This document shows positions 10,237 through 20,808 of a stretch of DNA of 64,000 bases, piece after piece. The DNA is from Pseudorasbora parva (Eukaryota; Chordata; Actinopteri; Cypriniformes; Gobionidae): assembly GCF_024679245.1 (NCBI RefSeq), contig NC_090189.1, positions 37,470,889 to 37,534,888 on the forward strand, written 5' to 3'. Every line of letters begins with the position of its first letter. Position 1 is the first letter of the stretch. Both the position numbers and the translations under genes were made by a program. The notes below the pieces were generated by a model. It did not search any database. It was given only the letters and a program-made list of their open reading frames with translations, and was not told the origin of the DNA.

Positions 10237-11747
10237 AATAATAATAATAATAATACATTTTATTTATAATGCACTTTATATTAAACAAAATCTCAAAGTG
10301 CTACAGAATTTAAAAAAACAAAACAATCAACAACAATAAATAAATAAAACCGAAAAATAAAATAAAATAAATTAAACAAGTAGCAAGTCAATTAAAAGCT
10401 CTGCTAAAAAGGTGGGTTTTAAGACCACGCTTAAAAGTATTTATAGTCTGTGGAGTCCGCAGGTGGTCAGGGAGAGCGTTCCACAGACTGGGGGCTGCAG
10501 AGCAGAAGGCCCGATCCCCCATAGTACGGAGATTGGCTGTGGGAGTTTTGAGGCGATACAGCGAAACAGAGCGGAGGTTACGAGTGGCTGTTTGTGTGGT
10601 GAGGAGTTCCTTGAGATTGGAGGGAGCATCACCATGGATGCACTGGTGGGTAAGGAGAGAAATCTTGTACTCGATCCTGAACGACACAGGAAGCCAGTGG
10701 AGTGATTTTAGAATGGGGGTGATATGGTCGTATTTGCGCACCCTCATGAGGATCCTAGCAGCGCTGTTCTGAATACACTGCAGCCTCTGGAGATTTTTGC
10801 TAGGGATGCCAATAAGGAGCGCATTGCAGTAGTCCAGCCTGGAGGAGATAAAGGCATGGACAAGCTTCTCCGCATCAGCCAGTGATAGAATGGGACGAAG
10901 TTTGGCAATGTTTCTGAGGTGGAAGAAGGAGGTCTTACACAGGAGTTTGATGTGCGCTTCAAAAGTAAGCTGTGATTCCATTCTGACCCCCAGATTCGTG
11001 ACTGAAGTGGAAAGAGGAATGACATGATCAGAGAAAGCAATGCTGGTGATCACGGACTTCTGGACCTGAAGTGGAGTGCCGACTAGGATAGCTTCAGTTT
11101 TGGAGGTGTTTAGCTGCAGAAAGTTTTGCTTCATCCACGCCTTTATCTCATCCAGGCAAGTGATCAAAGTGGATGGTGTGAGGTCAGCAGAGGGAGATGA
11201 ACTTGTCCTAAAGTAAAGTTGAGTGTCATCAGCATAGCAGTGAAAAGAAATCCCATGCCGGTTGATGAGACGGCCAAGGGGGAGCCTGTAGAGGATGAAC
11301 AGGGTGGGACCGAGCACTGAGCCTTGAGGGACACCGCAGGTGACATTGTGTGACAGGGATGTAGCTTCTCCTAACGCAACATATTCAGTTCTCCCAGTGA
11401 GATAAGAAGAAAACCAGTTGTGTACCGAGTCAGAGAGACCAATGGTGGAATGTAAACGGTGAACGAGGATGTTATGGTCAACTGTATCGAAAGCTGCAGT
11501 TAAGTCCAGGAGGATGAGAAGGGATGGGGAACCAGCATCTGCCGCCATCAATAGATTGTTTGTGACCCTGACCAAAGCTGTTTCTGTGCTGTGTCCTGAG
11601 CGGAAACCAGACTGAAATTTCTCATAAAGATGGTTATGCTCCAAATGGACCTGAAGCTGTGCAGCAACAACTTTTTCCAGCACCTTAGAGAGGTATGGGA
11701 GGTTGGAGATGGGCCTGTAGTTGTCATTAACATCTGAGATCTCATCA
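10237..11747 (-). mobile_element. 5'-truncated L2-type LINE inserted in the Tc1 transposase
   Basis: The 3' end is a short (ATT)n tail at 10237-10256, and the 5' breakpoint falls within the RT region. Host Tc1 sequence resumes exactly on both sides: the CTCATAA and ATAACACC halves of one Tc1 codon block. Insertion site and order of events are therefore clear, with a short ATAA-type duplication. Confidence 0.85.
10388..11740 (-). CDS. L2/CR1-type reverse transcriptase, C-terminal two thirds
   Basis: An open frame of about 450 codons starts at the truncation with YRPISNLPYLSKVLEKVV. It continues through FQSGFRSGHSTETALVRV, the RT motif A LLDLTAAFDTVDH, GVPQGSVLGP and the motif C FHCYADDTQLYF. 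It ends with the usual L2 C-terminal text (ALPDHLRTPQTINTFKRGLK). The endonuclease domain and the RT fingers are missing, so no autonomous retrotransposition is possible. The remaining frame has no stop, which suggests fairly recent insertion. There is no native start codon. Confidence 0.85.
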   Translation of the reverse strand: MSDVNDNYRPISNLPYLSKVLEKVVAAQLQVHLEHNHLYEKFQSGFRSGHSTETALVRVTNNLLMAADAGSPSLLILLDLTAAFDTVDHNILVHRLHSTIGLSDSVHNWFSSYLTGRTEYVALGEATSLSHNVTCGVPQGSVLGPTLFILYRLPLGRLINRHGISFHCYADDTQLYFRTSSSPSADLTPSTLITCLDEIKAWMKQNFLQLNTSKTEAILVGTPLQVQKSVITSIAFSDHVIPLSTSVTNLGVRMESQLTFEAHIKLLCKTSFFHLRNIAKLRPILSLADAEKLVHAFISSRLDYCNALLIGIPSKNLQRLQCIQNSAARILMRVRKYDHITPILKSLHWLPVSFRIEYKISLLTHQCIHGDAPSNLKELLTTQTATRNLRSVSLYRLKTPTANLRTMGDRAFCSAAPSLWNALPDHLRTPQTINTFKRGLKTHLFSRAFN

Positions 11748-12809
11748 TTATGAGAGCCCAGGTTGCTCTGATAGTGGCCTTTAGCTCTTCTGCATTGTTG
11801 GGTCTGGCAAATCGCATCTTCCTCTTCAATACCCCAGAGATTTTCTATGGGGTTAAGGTCAGGCGCGTTTGCTGGCCAATTAAGAACAGGGATACCATGG
11901 TCCTTAAACTGGCACTGTGTGCAGGTGCCAAGTCCTGTTGGAAAATGAAATCTGCATCTCCATAAAGTTGGTCAGCAGCAGGAAGCAAGAAGTGCTCAAA
12001 AACTTCCTGGTATGTGGCTGCATTGACCTTGGACCTCAGAAAACGCAGTGAAAACACCAGCAGATAACATGGCACCCCAAACCATCACTGACTGTGGACA
12101 CTTTACACTGGACCTCTCTTCCTCCAGATTCTGGGAACCTGATTTCCAAAGGAAATGCAAAATTTACTTTCATCAGAGAACATAACTTTGGACCACTCAG
12201 CAGCAGTCCAGTGCTTTTTGTCTTTAGCCCAGACGAGGCATTTTTGACCCTGTCTGTTCTTCAAGAGTGGCTTGACATAAGGAATGTGACAGCTGAAACC
12301 CATGTCTTGCATACGTCTGTGCGTAGTGGTTCTTGAAGCACTGACTCCAGCTGCAGTCCACTCTTTGTGAATCTCCCCCACATTTTTGAATGGGTTTTGT
12401 TTCACAATCCTCTCCCGGGTGCGGTTATCCCTATTGCACTTTTTTCTACCACATCTTTCCCTTCCCTTCGCCTCTCTATTCATGTGCTTGGACACAGAGC
12501 TCTGTGAACAGCCAGACTCTTTTGCAATGACCTTGTGTGAGAGACCATTTAAAGGCCTTTGCAGGTGTTTTGAGTTAATTAGATTAGAGTGTGGCACTTG
12601 GTGTCTTCAATACTGAACCTTTTCACAATATTGTAATTTGCTGAGATACTGAATTTGAGATTTTCCTTGTCAGTTCTAATTATCAAAATTAAAAGTAATA
12701 AACATTAGAAATATATATGAATATACAAGTTTCACTTTTTGAACGGAATTAGTGAAATTAATCAACTTTTTGATGATTTTCTAATTATATGACCAGCACT
12801 GTATATGGA

Positions 12810-14250
12810 ATTTAGCATTTATATTTTCCAATATATTGCAATATTGAAAGTGGCAATCATGTGTATTTTTTGAAATATATTACATGAATATATAATATAT
12901 TGTATAATACTATCAATATATTATTCCATGTATTTTATTTTTTATTTATTTAGTTTTTTGGTCAACAAGCAAAATTCCAGTTACAATCACTATTTACAAT
13001 ATATTATAATATATTTCAATAATATAGTGGTAAATATATGTTCCTTTCATAGGGATTTGTTAATATGGAATATACTATTTTACTAGCAATACTTTAATTC
13101 AGTAAAATCATTATGATAATTTTTTATATACTGTATATTTTGTTATTTGTTGGAAATGTTCATCCATATTAATGGATCTAAACTGTTACATCATGCATAC
13201 TTAAAAAAAAGCAATTAACTCTCTATTCTTCTCTGATTTCTTTATTAGTCTGGAAAAATATGAACATGCGCCTGGTCTAAATAGTGTTGCATGTATGAAT
13301 CATTAATCATCTGCTCCACCATACAATGTGATGGCAGTTACACAAAGCAGACACGGATGTGTTGGTGTCAGGAGAAACTAAAAATAAATATCTGCCAGGA
13401 AATCATCATTATTATTTTGTCAGAGTAATAGAGGTTATATGTGAGGGGTGATTGTATTATTATACAGGGAGAGAAAGGCTACATCCATTGGAATGTTCAT
13501 GTAACAGACATAAAGCAGCATAATGGTGCAGGTGGAATGGAGTGATAATGTGGTGGTTCAGGCTCAGGGCTGGTAACACAAAAGTCCCATCATAGTTTGA
13601 GTCATTACTGAAAGCCACAGTCGCATTGTGCGCCCTTAAGCGCTCCTCAAGTTACTCCAGGGAGACAAAGCATCTACTAAAAAGAAAAGTAAGCATAAAA
13701 CAGATCACCAGCAGCAAAATCAGCACTTCCACATTTAGACCTGCATTTATAAACAAATGCTTTCTGACCAAAATAATATACAGCTAGATAATGTTGGCTT
13801 GCTAAAGGAGGCCAGTGTCTAAAAATGCCGTAACACAAGCACAGAGAGGTTCTTGGATCAAGATTGTTTTGTCCAAGCTCATTTCGGGTCATTCAGACGG
13901 AACTGAGAGCACTAGGCACACCTAAAATGCATCATGGCAAGTGGGTAAGAGACAGCAGTCAATTAACTGTGCTGTAAGGAGAGCACAGAAGCTCAGCCAG
14001 CGATCCACTGTGCTGATTGTGTCAGACAACTCTAAAGGAAACAGAACGGAGGAAAGAGAGAGAGGAGATTCTATGTGAAGTGAGCTGTGTGAAATGATAC
14101 CCTCTCCACCAGCCAAAGAAATTTATTGGCCTGGATCCTTTTGGGTGTATTCAAGTAGAACATTTTGATATCTGAGAGTTTTATAGGATTTTACCACATA
14201 TTACCAATTGTTGCAATCAAACCTGAAATATCATATTTTAATTCAAAATC
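12810..14250. other. A+T-rich intergenic stretch
   Basis: No exons or element ends were recognised. 12830-13200 is rich in ATATT words. 13500-14120 is more balanced in composition and could be unique sequence. Confidence 0.4.
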
Positions 14251-14253
14251 AAA

Positions 14254-14257
<4 letters not shown>

Positions 14258-14284
<27 letters not shown>
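14258..14284. repeat. (AT)n microsatellite
   Basis: Alternating AT run followed by imperfect TATTATTA words to about 14330. Confidence 0.9.
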
Positions 14285-14289
<5 letters not shown>

Positions 14290-14604
14290 TTATATTATAT
14301 ATTATTATTAATATTATTAATAAATATAATTATTTATACAACAATTAGTTCTGGGTTGAAACGCAGAAACGCATTCGATTTCAATACATATTTTGTTATT
14401 TTGATAAGAAAACCACCTAGTGTTCTGAAAAAGCAAACTGTTTGGTTTTATATGAAATAACACTTAATATAATACAGTAATCCATTCTAATAGAACTTGT
14501 CATTTTAATATATTCATATTTGCATATGCAATTTAGAACTGCATATTGAAATATGATTAATTTGTTATAATTATTATTATTTTAATCTAGTATCTTTTAA
14601 AAAA

Positions 14605-14692
14605 ACTATCGGTCGATTAATCGGTTATTGGCAAGTGTGGTTCGACCTAGCTATCGGTATCGGTAAAATCCACTATCGGACGACCTCTAATA
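14605..14692. repeat. hAT terminal fragment
   Basis: This contains ATCGGTCGATTAATCGGTTA and ends ACTATCGGACGACCTCTA. The CGACCTCTA end is the inverted TAGAGGTCG-type terminus of a common fish hAT family. The opposite end was not found, so it is a solo end. Confidence 0.5.
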
Positions 14693-14694
14693 TT

Positions 14695-15400
14695 GATTTT
14701 ATACAAGTTTAATAAAGAAGAATTCAATATTAGGTGACTTACATTTCAGATACAATATTTGCCCATTTTTACTCCATTTCACCCACTAAATTAGTTCAAA
14801 ACAAAGTCACAGCACTGTAATCGCATCTCTGAGCAACATACGTGGTGTTTCCTTAATGAATGAATCCGCTTTTTGAATGAATCATTTAAATCAATGATTG
14901 AGTGACTAAGATAGATATAGTCAAATGATTCGTTTTTGAATTAATCAGTCGTTTGAATGAATCACAATGACTCACCCATTAACAGTGACTTGCCTCCGCC
15001 TACTGGTGGTTTTAATTAATTCTATTTTACATTTTAAGAATCTTTTCATGTTTTAAATAATTTCAAATATCAGTATTCAACGTCGTGTTTAAAACATCGA
15101 AACATTTTTGCATAACTGTGGGTTCTTTGTCACCTCTAAGCTCATTATACAGTGTGTAAATGCCACTTTAAATGCAGCTTCTGTTTCCTCTCCAATGTAA
15201 AGATGAATTTTGTTGATACTTATTTAATTTGATTGGTAACAGCCCTATTGTGTCTTATTATAATTTAATTTGATTTAAAAGATGATGCATGCATATAATT
15301 AAGTACAAAAATATTATTATATACATACACTCTCGGCAAAATATCATCTAATTATCTTTATCGAGAAAATCACAGAAAATATTGAGATATTTTTTGTCAG
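14695..15400. other. Stretch without recognised genes
   Basis: A+T-rich. 14860-14990 has a locally repeated ATGAATGAATC/GAATCATTTAAAT word pattern. No element boundary is defined. Confidence 0.3.
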
Positions 15401-15434
15401 TATCGTACACCCCTACCGGGTACCACTGATCTCC

Positions 15435-16120
15435 ACTACAAATAGGAAAAAGAGGCTACAATTTGCACAAGCTCACCAAAATTGGACAGTTGAAGACTGG
15501 AAAAATGTTGCCTGGTCTCGATTTTGAGTCTCGATTTCTGTTGAGACATTCAGATGGTAGAGTCAGAATTTGGCGTAAACAGAATGAGAACAGGGATCCA
15601 TCATGCCTTGTTACCACTGTGCAGGCTGGTGGTGGTGGTGTAATGGTGTGGGGATGTTTTCTTTGCACACTTTAGGCCCCTTAGTGCCAATTGGGCATCG
15701 TTTAAATGCCACGGCCTACCTTAGCATTGTTTCTGACCATGTCCATCCCTTTGTGACCACCATGTACCCATCCTCTGATGGCTACTTCCAGCAGGATAAT
15801 GCACCATGTCACAAAGCTCAAATCATTTCAAATTGGTTTCTTGAACATGACAATGAGTTCACTAAAATGGCCCCCACAGTCACCAGATCTCAACCCAATA
15901 GAGCATCTTTGGGATGTGGTGGAACGGGAGCTTCATGCCCTGGATGTGCATCTCACAAATCTCCATCAACTGCAAGATGCTATTCTATCTATATGGGCCA
16001 ACATTTCTAAAGAATGCTTTCAGCACCTTGTTGAGTCAATGCCATGTAGAATTAAGGCAGTTCTGAAGTGGAAGGGGGTCAAACACAGTATTAGTATGGT
16101 GTTCCTAATAATCCTTTAGG
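15435..16120 (+). pseudogene. Tc1-type transposase relic
   Basis: Fragments in alternating frames read FAQAHQNWTVEDWKN, SRFLLRHSDGRVRIWRKQ, GGGGVMVWGCF, YFQQDNAPCHKA (second catalytic Asp), then SPDLNPIEHLWDVVERELH (third catalytic residue region), and end in LVESMPCRIKAVLKWKG. At least three frameshifts are needed, and the first DES motif is corrupted near 15525. The 5' third is missing. The sequence after the stop (GTGTTCCTAATAATCCTTTA) resembles the terminal repeat of this Tc1 group. Confidence 0.85.
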
Positions 16121-16124
16121 TGAG

Positions 16125-17125
16125 AAAAGCTCCACCTGCTCCAGGGCAGGTTATGTTCTGGATAAGAGATCTCGAACTGAAATTGGACCATTTAGCTGTG
16201 AGTAAAGTGACACACTTCTGATGCAATAAAGCCACTCCCCCTGTTTCTACTCCAAATGAAAGGTCACAACATAGCATTTTTTTTTTTTTTTTAAACGAAA
16301 GTGTCTGGCTTTTAACAATGCTGATTTATAATAATAATAATTTAAAATGATTAAGATATCATTTATGTAATTATTATACCCTTAATCAATTACACATGTA
16401 TAATTTTAAATAATTAATCATTAATCGGCATTTAGTTAAAATTAACATAAATGGCCAATCTAAATGTCATACAAATAAGCTTTAAAATCAATAAATAAAG
16501 CTATAAAAATGACTAAATGTGACCCTGTCTGTGAAAACCCTCCTAAAGTCATTTTTTTCTGATTCACTGTTTTATACATAAAATCATTCTACATAATGTA
16601 AAGAACATTCTGTTAAAATGTAACCTTGATATCTCTAATATTAACGGAGTATGGCTATGTTAAAGATTTGCTGAATTTCGGCCTCAGAAAATCATGTTTT
16701 TGAGAAATTCCAATGTAAACACAAGCTTATATTTAAAACTGCAACACATTTGATGCATAATTATCCTGCGTATGAGCCATATACCACATTAAAGCTGAGA
16801 TTCTCCCATTTTCAGTGATATATGACACATTTATGGGAAAATTCTTAAAGTTTTGTAAAACCCTATTTATTATGATGCGTATGTCCAAAAAGCACAAAAA
16901 CATTCAAACGAATTGGGGGTACAAGAGCTCGATTGTAGCAACAATTACCAAGTCATTTAATTGAACATGTTGTTCCAAACCTGCACTTTCTTCAATAAAC
17001 CCGGTTATATCATTATTTGGGGTAATTCCACCGAGATTAATATCAGGAAAGCTGTTTAAGCAATCAGCTATTTTCTGTTCCACTGTTTAAGTGCTGCCAT
17101 GTCAAATAGTCTAGATAACTTAATT
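16125..17125. other. A+T-rich stretch without recognised genes
   Basis: A poly(T) run lies at 16277-16293 and ATAATAATAATT words at 16330-16345. No coding evidence. Confidence 0.35.
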
Positions 17126-17133
17126 CATGAATC

Positions 17134-18059
17134 CAGTGTTTCCCAACCTTTTTTCAGTCATGGCACTCTTTGAAAATGTTCTAAATTTTGTGGCACCCCC
17201 TCCATACGTTACACTAGGGCTGTAACGGTACAGATTGCTCACGATTGGGTTTTAGGTTTTAGGTTCACAGTTTCAGGTTCATGGTTTCTGTTTGGTTCGG
17301 TATTTGCTATGTTTATGGAAAAAAGGACTACTGTCAAATAAAAATAAAGAAAAGAACAAATAACTTAGCACAAATAATTACTATTGAGCAAAGATAATAA
17401 AATAATGCTTTTTTCTTTTCTTTTCAGGTAGGTCTTACATTAGTTTTAGGTAAATAAATTGAATAAAGTAATCAAATGAAAAATGACTGCATATTTAACT
17501 GTTTAAATTAAATATTAATCCTTATTAAACTTACAAAAGCTATTCAATCAAGAGCAGTGAGTGATTCCTTATCTTCTTTTATATTCCTTTATCTTCTTTC
17601 TTTTTTTTTAAAACAGGAAAGGATTAAGGACAATCGGGCCTGGCTCAGTATACAACTGATTTTCAGCAGGTTCCTGCTCTGCAGAACATAAAAACCACAT
17701 TCACAACAAAGCTCACACACTTGACAAGACAACACACACAATGACTTAAGACAACAACAGACACACATAACCAAGATATGGGCGACAGGAGGGGCTATAG
17801 AACCATCTGCATGATTAATCTTTGACATTAAACAGACAGCAGTAAAGGCTACTTCTCCTTTAAGACCCAGGGGTATCGCTTTCTCGACTGTATGTTAACT
17901 TAAGGCATATTCAGACTATGTCTGCTTAATACATAAAGCACTATTTTCAAGTTACAACCTATATTAAAGATGCGTCATCATCATGTGAGATGAACCGCGA
18001 TGCAAAGTGCGTGCTGAAACCTTTTACGCAGCACCCCGCGTACCCCTGTTGGGAAACTG
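17134..18059. mobile_element. hAT-type non-autonomous element with imperfect 8-bp TSD
   Basis: The left end CAGTGTTTCCCAACCTTTTT is mirrored by the right end TGTTGGGAAACTG. The flanks are CATGAATC (17126-17133) and CATTAATC (18060-18067), an 8-bp duplication with one mismatch. A second hAT-like end (TAGGGCTGTAACGGTACAG) begins at 17216 inside it. A segment at 17455-17945 recurs at 57530-57760. Confidence 0.75.
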
Positions 18060-18067
18060 CATTAATC

Positions 18068-18814
18068 TGACGCACCACCATCCACCACATGTTTTATATT
18101 GACACATAGCAGGCCTAAAATGACTTTAAAATAAGATGGTTATTATTGGCACAATGTTGAGCTACAAAACAAAGAAGAAAATATTAAAATATTGCCGATG
18201 ACACGAAAATATCTCGCCAGACATCTGAACCCGGCTTAAGTCGCAGTGACCTGATTGCCGCTCGTGCCGTTTGATATTAATGTATTTCTCTTCCTAATGG
18301 TAAAAAAAATAAGTTCCTGAACCGAACAGTCATACGAATCATCTGGTGTCGTTGTGATGAAACCCCCCTGAGATGATTAAAATCGACGTTTAGGGAGCCC
18401 GCATCCGATATTTTTTTTGTGCAAAAGTATAAAGTGTAGTGTCAATAAAATCACTAATTTCAGTATTTATAATGTTATGAATTAAAAATTGAGTATTGTA
18501 TCTCAAACCCTTTGGTATAATTTATCATTATCTTATTTGATTTTCAGGAAATCAGAATATGACACCACTCAAGATACAAAAGCCAGTGATGGAAAAAAAA
18601 AATTGTCAGCAGACAAATTTTCATGTCATTTTCATGATTCCTTCATCACACTGCACGCAGATGCCAGAAGAGTATAGGATGTAGAGTAAATATTCAGAAA
18701 GTCGAGGCAGAGAAGTCAAAGTCACTGACAGTGCTGCAGACATTTTCATTCTGAGATTAAAAAATTCCACAATAAATGTGTTAAACAATATGGCACTGAC
18801 ACATCTTAAAGTGC
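18068..18814. other. Stretch between hAT element and provirus
   Basis: No coding evidence and no clear element ends. This is the host sequence immediately flanking the provirus integration site. Confidence 0.4.
18811..18814. other. Target-site duplication GTGC, left
   Basis: GTGC precedes the LTR here and follows the other LTR at 34455-34458. A 4-bp duplication fits a retroviral-type integrase with a 4-bp stagger. Confidence 0.85.
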
Positions 18815-20595
18815 TGTAACAACAACGAGTTTATGAGTTTAATGTCTCAGGGAATAATTAACTCAAAAGGGGCTCAATATTCAATATTCATGAATTTATG
18901 AATATAATTTGCCCGTCATTCATTACGTATTAAAAATTTCCCGATAGGGAAAATTGTTTAATTAAATACAAGTAACCCTTTATGAAATTGCTTGAAATTA
19001 TCCTACTAAGTTCGTCCACCAAATTAGTTATAGACTTTTCAACTCAATTCTCCATAAGGGATCACTGCTTTACGAGCGCATAAGAAACATTAACTTTACT
19101 GATCAGGACAAGTTCAATATTTCAAATGGTCATACAGTTTACTTTACTAACATAGTAGCATAAGCAGTTAGGTAACTTAGATCGCAAGTTTCATTGACTT
19201 TGTGTATGTGGGAGAACAACAGACCCAACTCATTAAATGTCTTTTCGGAGGTTTAATAAACACAGACTAAAAATAACACTACGATTCACACAGAGAGTAC
19301 ACACTAAATATGCATCAAGAAAGTAGACATGTAGGTATTAACGAAAGAATACATAAAAGAGAATAATGAATAGAATGAAATTAGAGAGAGATAAAAGAGA
19401 GAGATGGGGGAGAGAGAGATGAGAGAGAGAGATGAGACAAAGCATTTAGAGGTAAGAACACAACTTTCCTTCAGTTCAACAACTACGACCTTCACGGAGC
19501 TTGTCCCAACGGGACAATACACACCTTCTTTACAGCAGTATGAATTTTATAAGAAGAAGAATACTTGCATTTCTTTTGGTTTCGTTTTGGCTTCTCGCTT
19601 GTGTGTGTGTATATATATCTGCGTCTCAGGTAGTTCTCTCCGAGGTCGGGAGGTGACGTAGTTTTCCTTTAGCGGCGTTTCGGGTCTACCTCCTGAAGTA
19701 GCCCGTGGCTAGTAAGTTGATGGAACGAGGAACAAAGGATTGTTGAAGACCGGATTGTAGAAACGGAGTTTCTTGAAGAGGAGTTTCCAGAAGAGAAGAG
19801 TTCAGAGGAGAGTTTCAGAAGTCAAGCCGGGAAGAAGTTTCAGAAGCGAAGAGGGAAGTCAAGAGGGAAGATTGTGGTCTCCACTGATCTTTTAAGAGAA
19901 TTAATCCACGCCCCCTTCTGGCTAATTCACCCAATCCAGAGGGTGAATTCGGTAGCGGGAAAAGTTCTCTTTGTCTCATTTTATGGCCTATTTTGCATGT
20001 TCCTGAGGTGTCGTAAAGGGGTGTTGATTTTGTATGGTTTTACTCCCAAGTCGGCTAAACATATTAATGATACATTTCACAATCCCATTTTGTGCATCAT
20101 TGAGTAAGTCAAAGAAATAGGAATATTTAGATATCAAACACCTTATGGCTGGGAGATATTAAAACAGAGATACAATTTTACACAGGAATACAAGCATTTA
20201 AAATGAGCTTACATTGTTTCTATGCCATGACTGAGTAGGCCTGAGTCAAGGAGCATGCATATACACACCAAGCTACCTCGTATACAGTCTAGAATAGTCT
20301 TAATTAAAGCTTCATAAGGAATGTGTGTGTGTGCTCGTGAGTCCTTGTGTATTGACAGGAGCCTTGGCGCCTTTCGGTCTGGGGAATGAAAAAGGGGGGG
20401 AAACAGGGTTCGAGTCGTGTGACCCGATCAGGGCCTGTGTTATTGGACGGGGTCGTAAAACTGCCGAAGTTGTCACTTCCCCCAGACTCTGTGGCGTGGC
20501 TCTTAATTTACATGCGGCTAAAAGCTATCCCCCCTTTTTACAATCAACATTGGGTTCCTCTTTGATCCTCATTGTAAGAAACCACAGACGCTACA
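18815..20595 (-). repeat. 3' LTR of the provirus (1781 bp)
   Basis: It begins TGTAAC and ends GCTACA on plus, so it is a TG...CA unit. It is the same length as the other LTR, without indels. I found three substitutions against it (near 18851, 18873 and 20580). It contains GA-rich runs (19383-19437) and a TG/TA run (19598-19618). Short reading frames inside it are identical in both LTRs only because the LTRs are. Promoter signals for the minus direction were not identified with confidence. Confidence 0.95.
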
Positions 20596-20596
20596 G

Positions 20597-20608
20597 TTCC
20601 CCCTTTTC
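20597..20608 (-). promoter_or_regulatory. Polypurine tract
   Basis: The minus strand reads GAAAAGGGGGAA, ending two bases before the 3' LTR. This is the position and composition expected for the plus-strand DNA primer of reverse transcription. Confidence 0.85.
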
Positions 20609-20808
20609 ATCTGACGAAGTCCGTATGACATCGTGGGATGACAGTTATCGTTTTGGTCGGATGACAGGTGGATCATGAGGGTCAAGTGGCTAGTGGTTTC
20701 TTAATTGTTGTTTTTCTTCAGCCTTCGGTTCCTGAGGTTATTCTCGGACAGCCTCCCATCACGATGGATGGATGGTAGGTGAGTCGGGCAGTCGGGAGCA
20801 GGTGTTTG

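Larger units (their letters stand above)
10150..12597 (-). pseudogene. Tc1 (DD34E) transposase, broken
   Basis: The N-terminal part (12597-12103) reads through an HTH region with SHKVIAKESGCSQSSVSKHM, a basic GRKKCNRDNRTRERI, and the first catalytic Asp in VMFSDESKF. After a frame change the second Asp is in FIFQQDLAPAHSA (12075-11845). The third motif and C-terminus follow in another frame. The protein is then cut by an L2 LINE inside the ALIT-PEQSHRL helix, and the last part (RLIESMPRRI) lies at 10240-10150. At least two frameshifts and the insertion make it inactive. The first ATG by family position is near 12590. Confidence 0.85.
9855..12801 (-). mobile_element. Tc1-type transposon interrupted by an L2 LINE
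   Basis: The ends are inverted copies: AGTTGGTTTATTTCACTAAT on the left, and the same motif inverted near 12735-12775 on the right, with AAAAAGTGAAACTT in both. TA dinucleotides flank both ends (9853-9854, 12802-12803), as expected for Tc1/mariner. Inside, minus-strand transposase fragments are separated by the L2 insertion at 10237-11747. Confidence 0.85.

Noticed and set aside
19304..20107. Identical small frames in both LTRs as accessory genes
   Set aside because: No ATG context, domain or coding bias; identity is explained by the LTRs being nearly identical.
20400..20425. GGTTCGAGTCG as a tRNA B-box / tRNA gene
   Set aside because: No cloverleaf or A-box at the right distance, and it is part of both LTRs.
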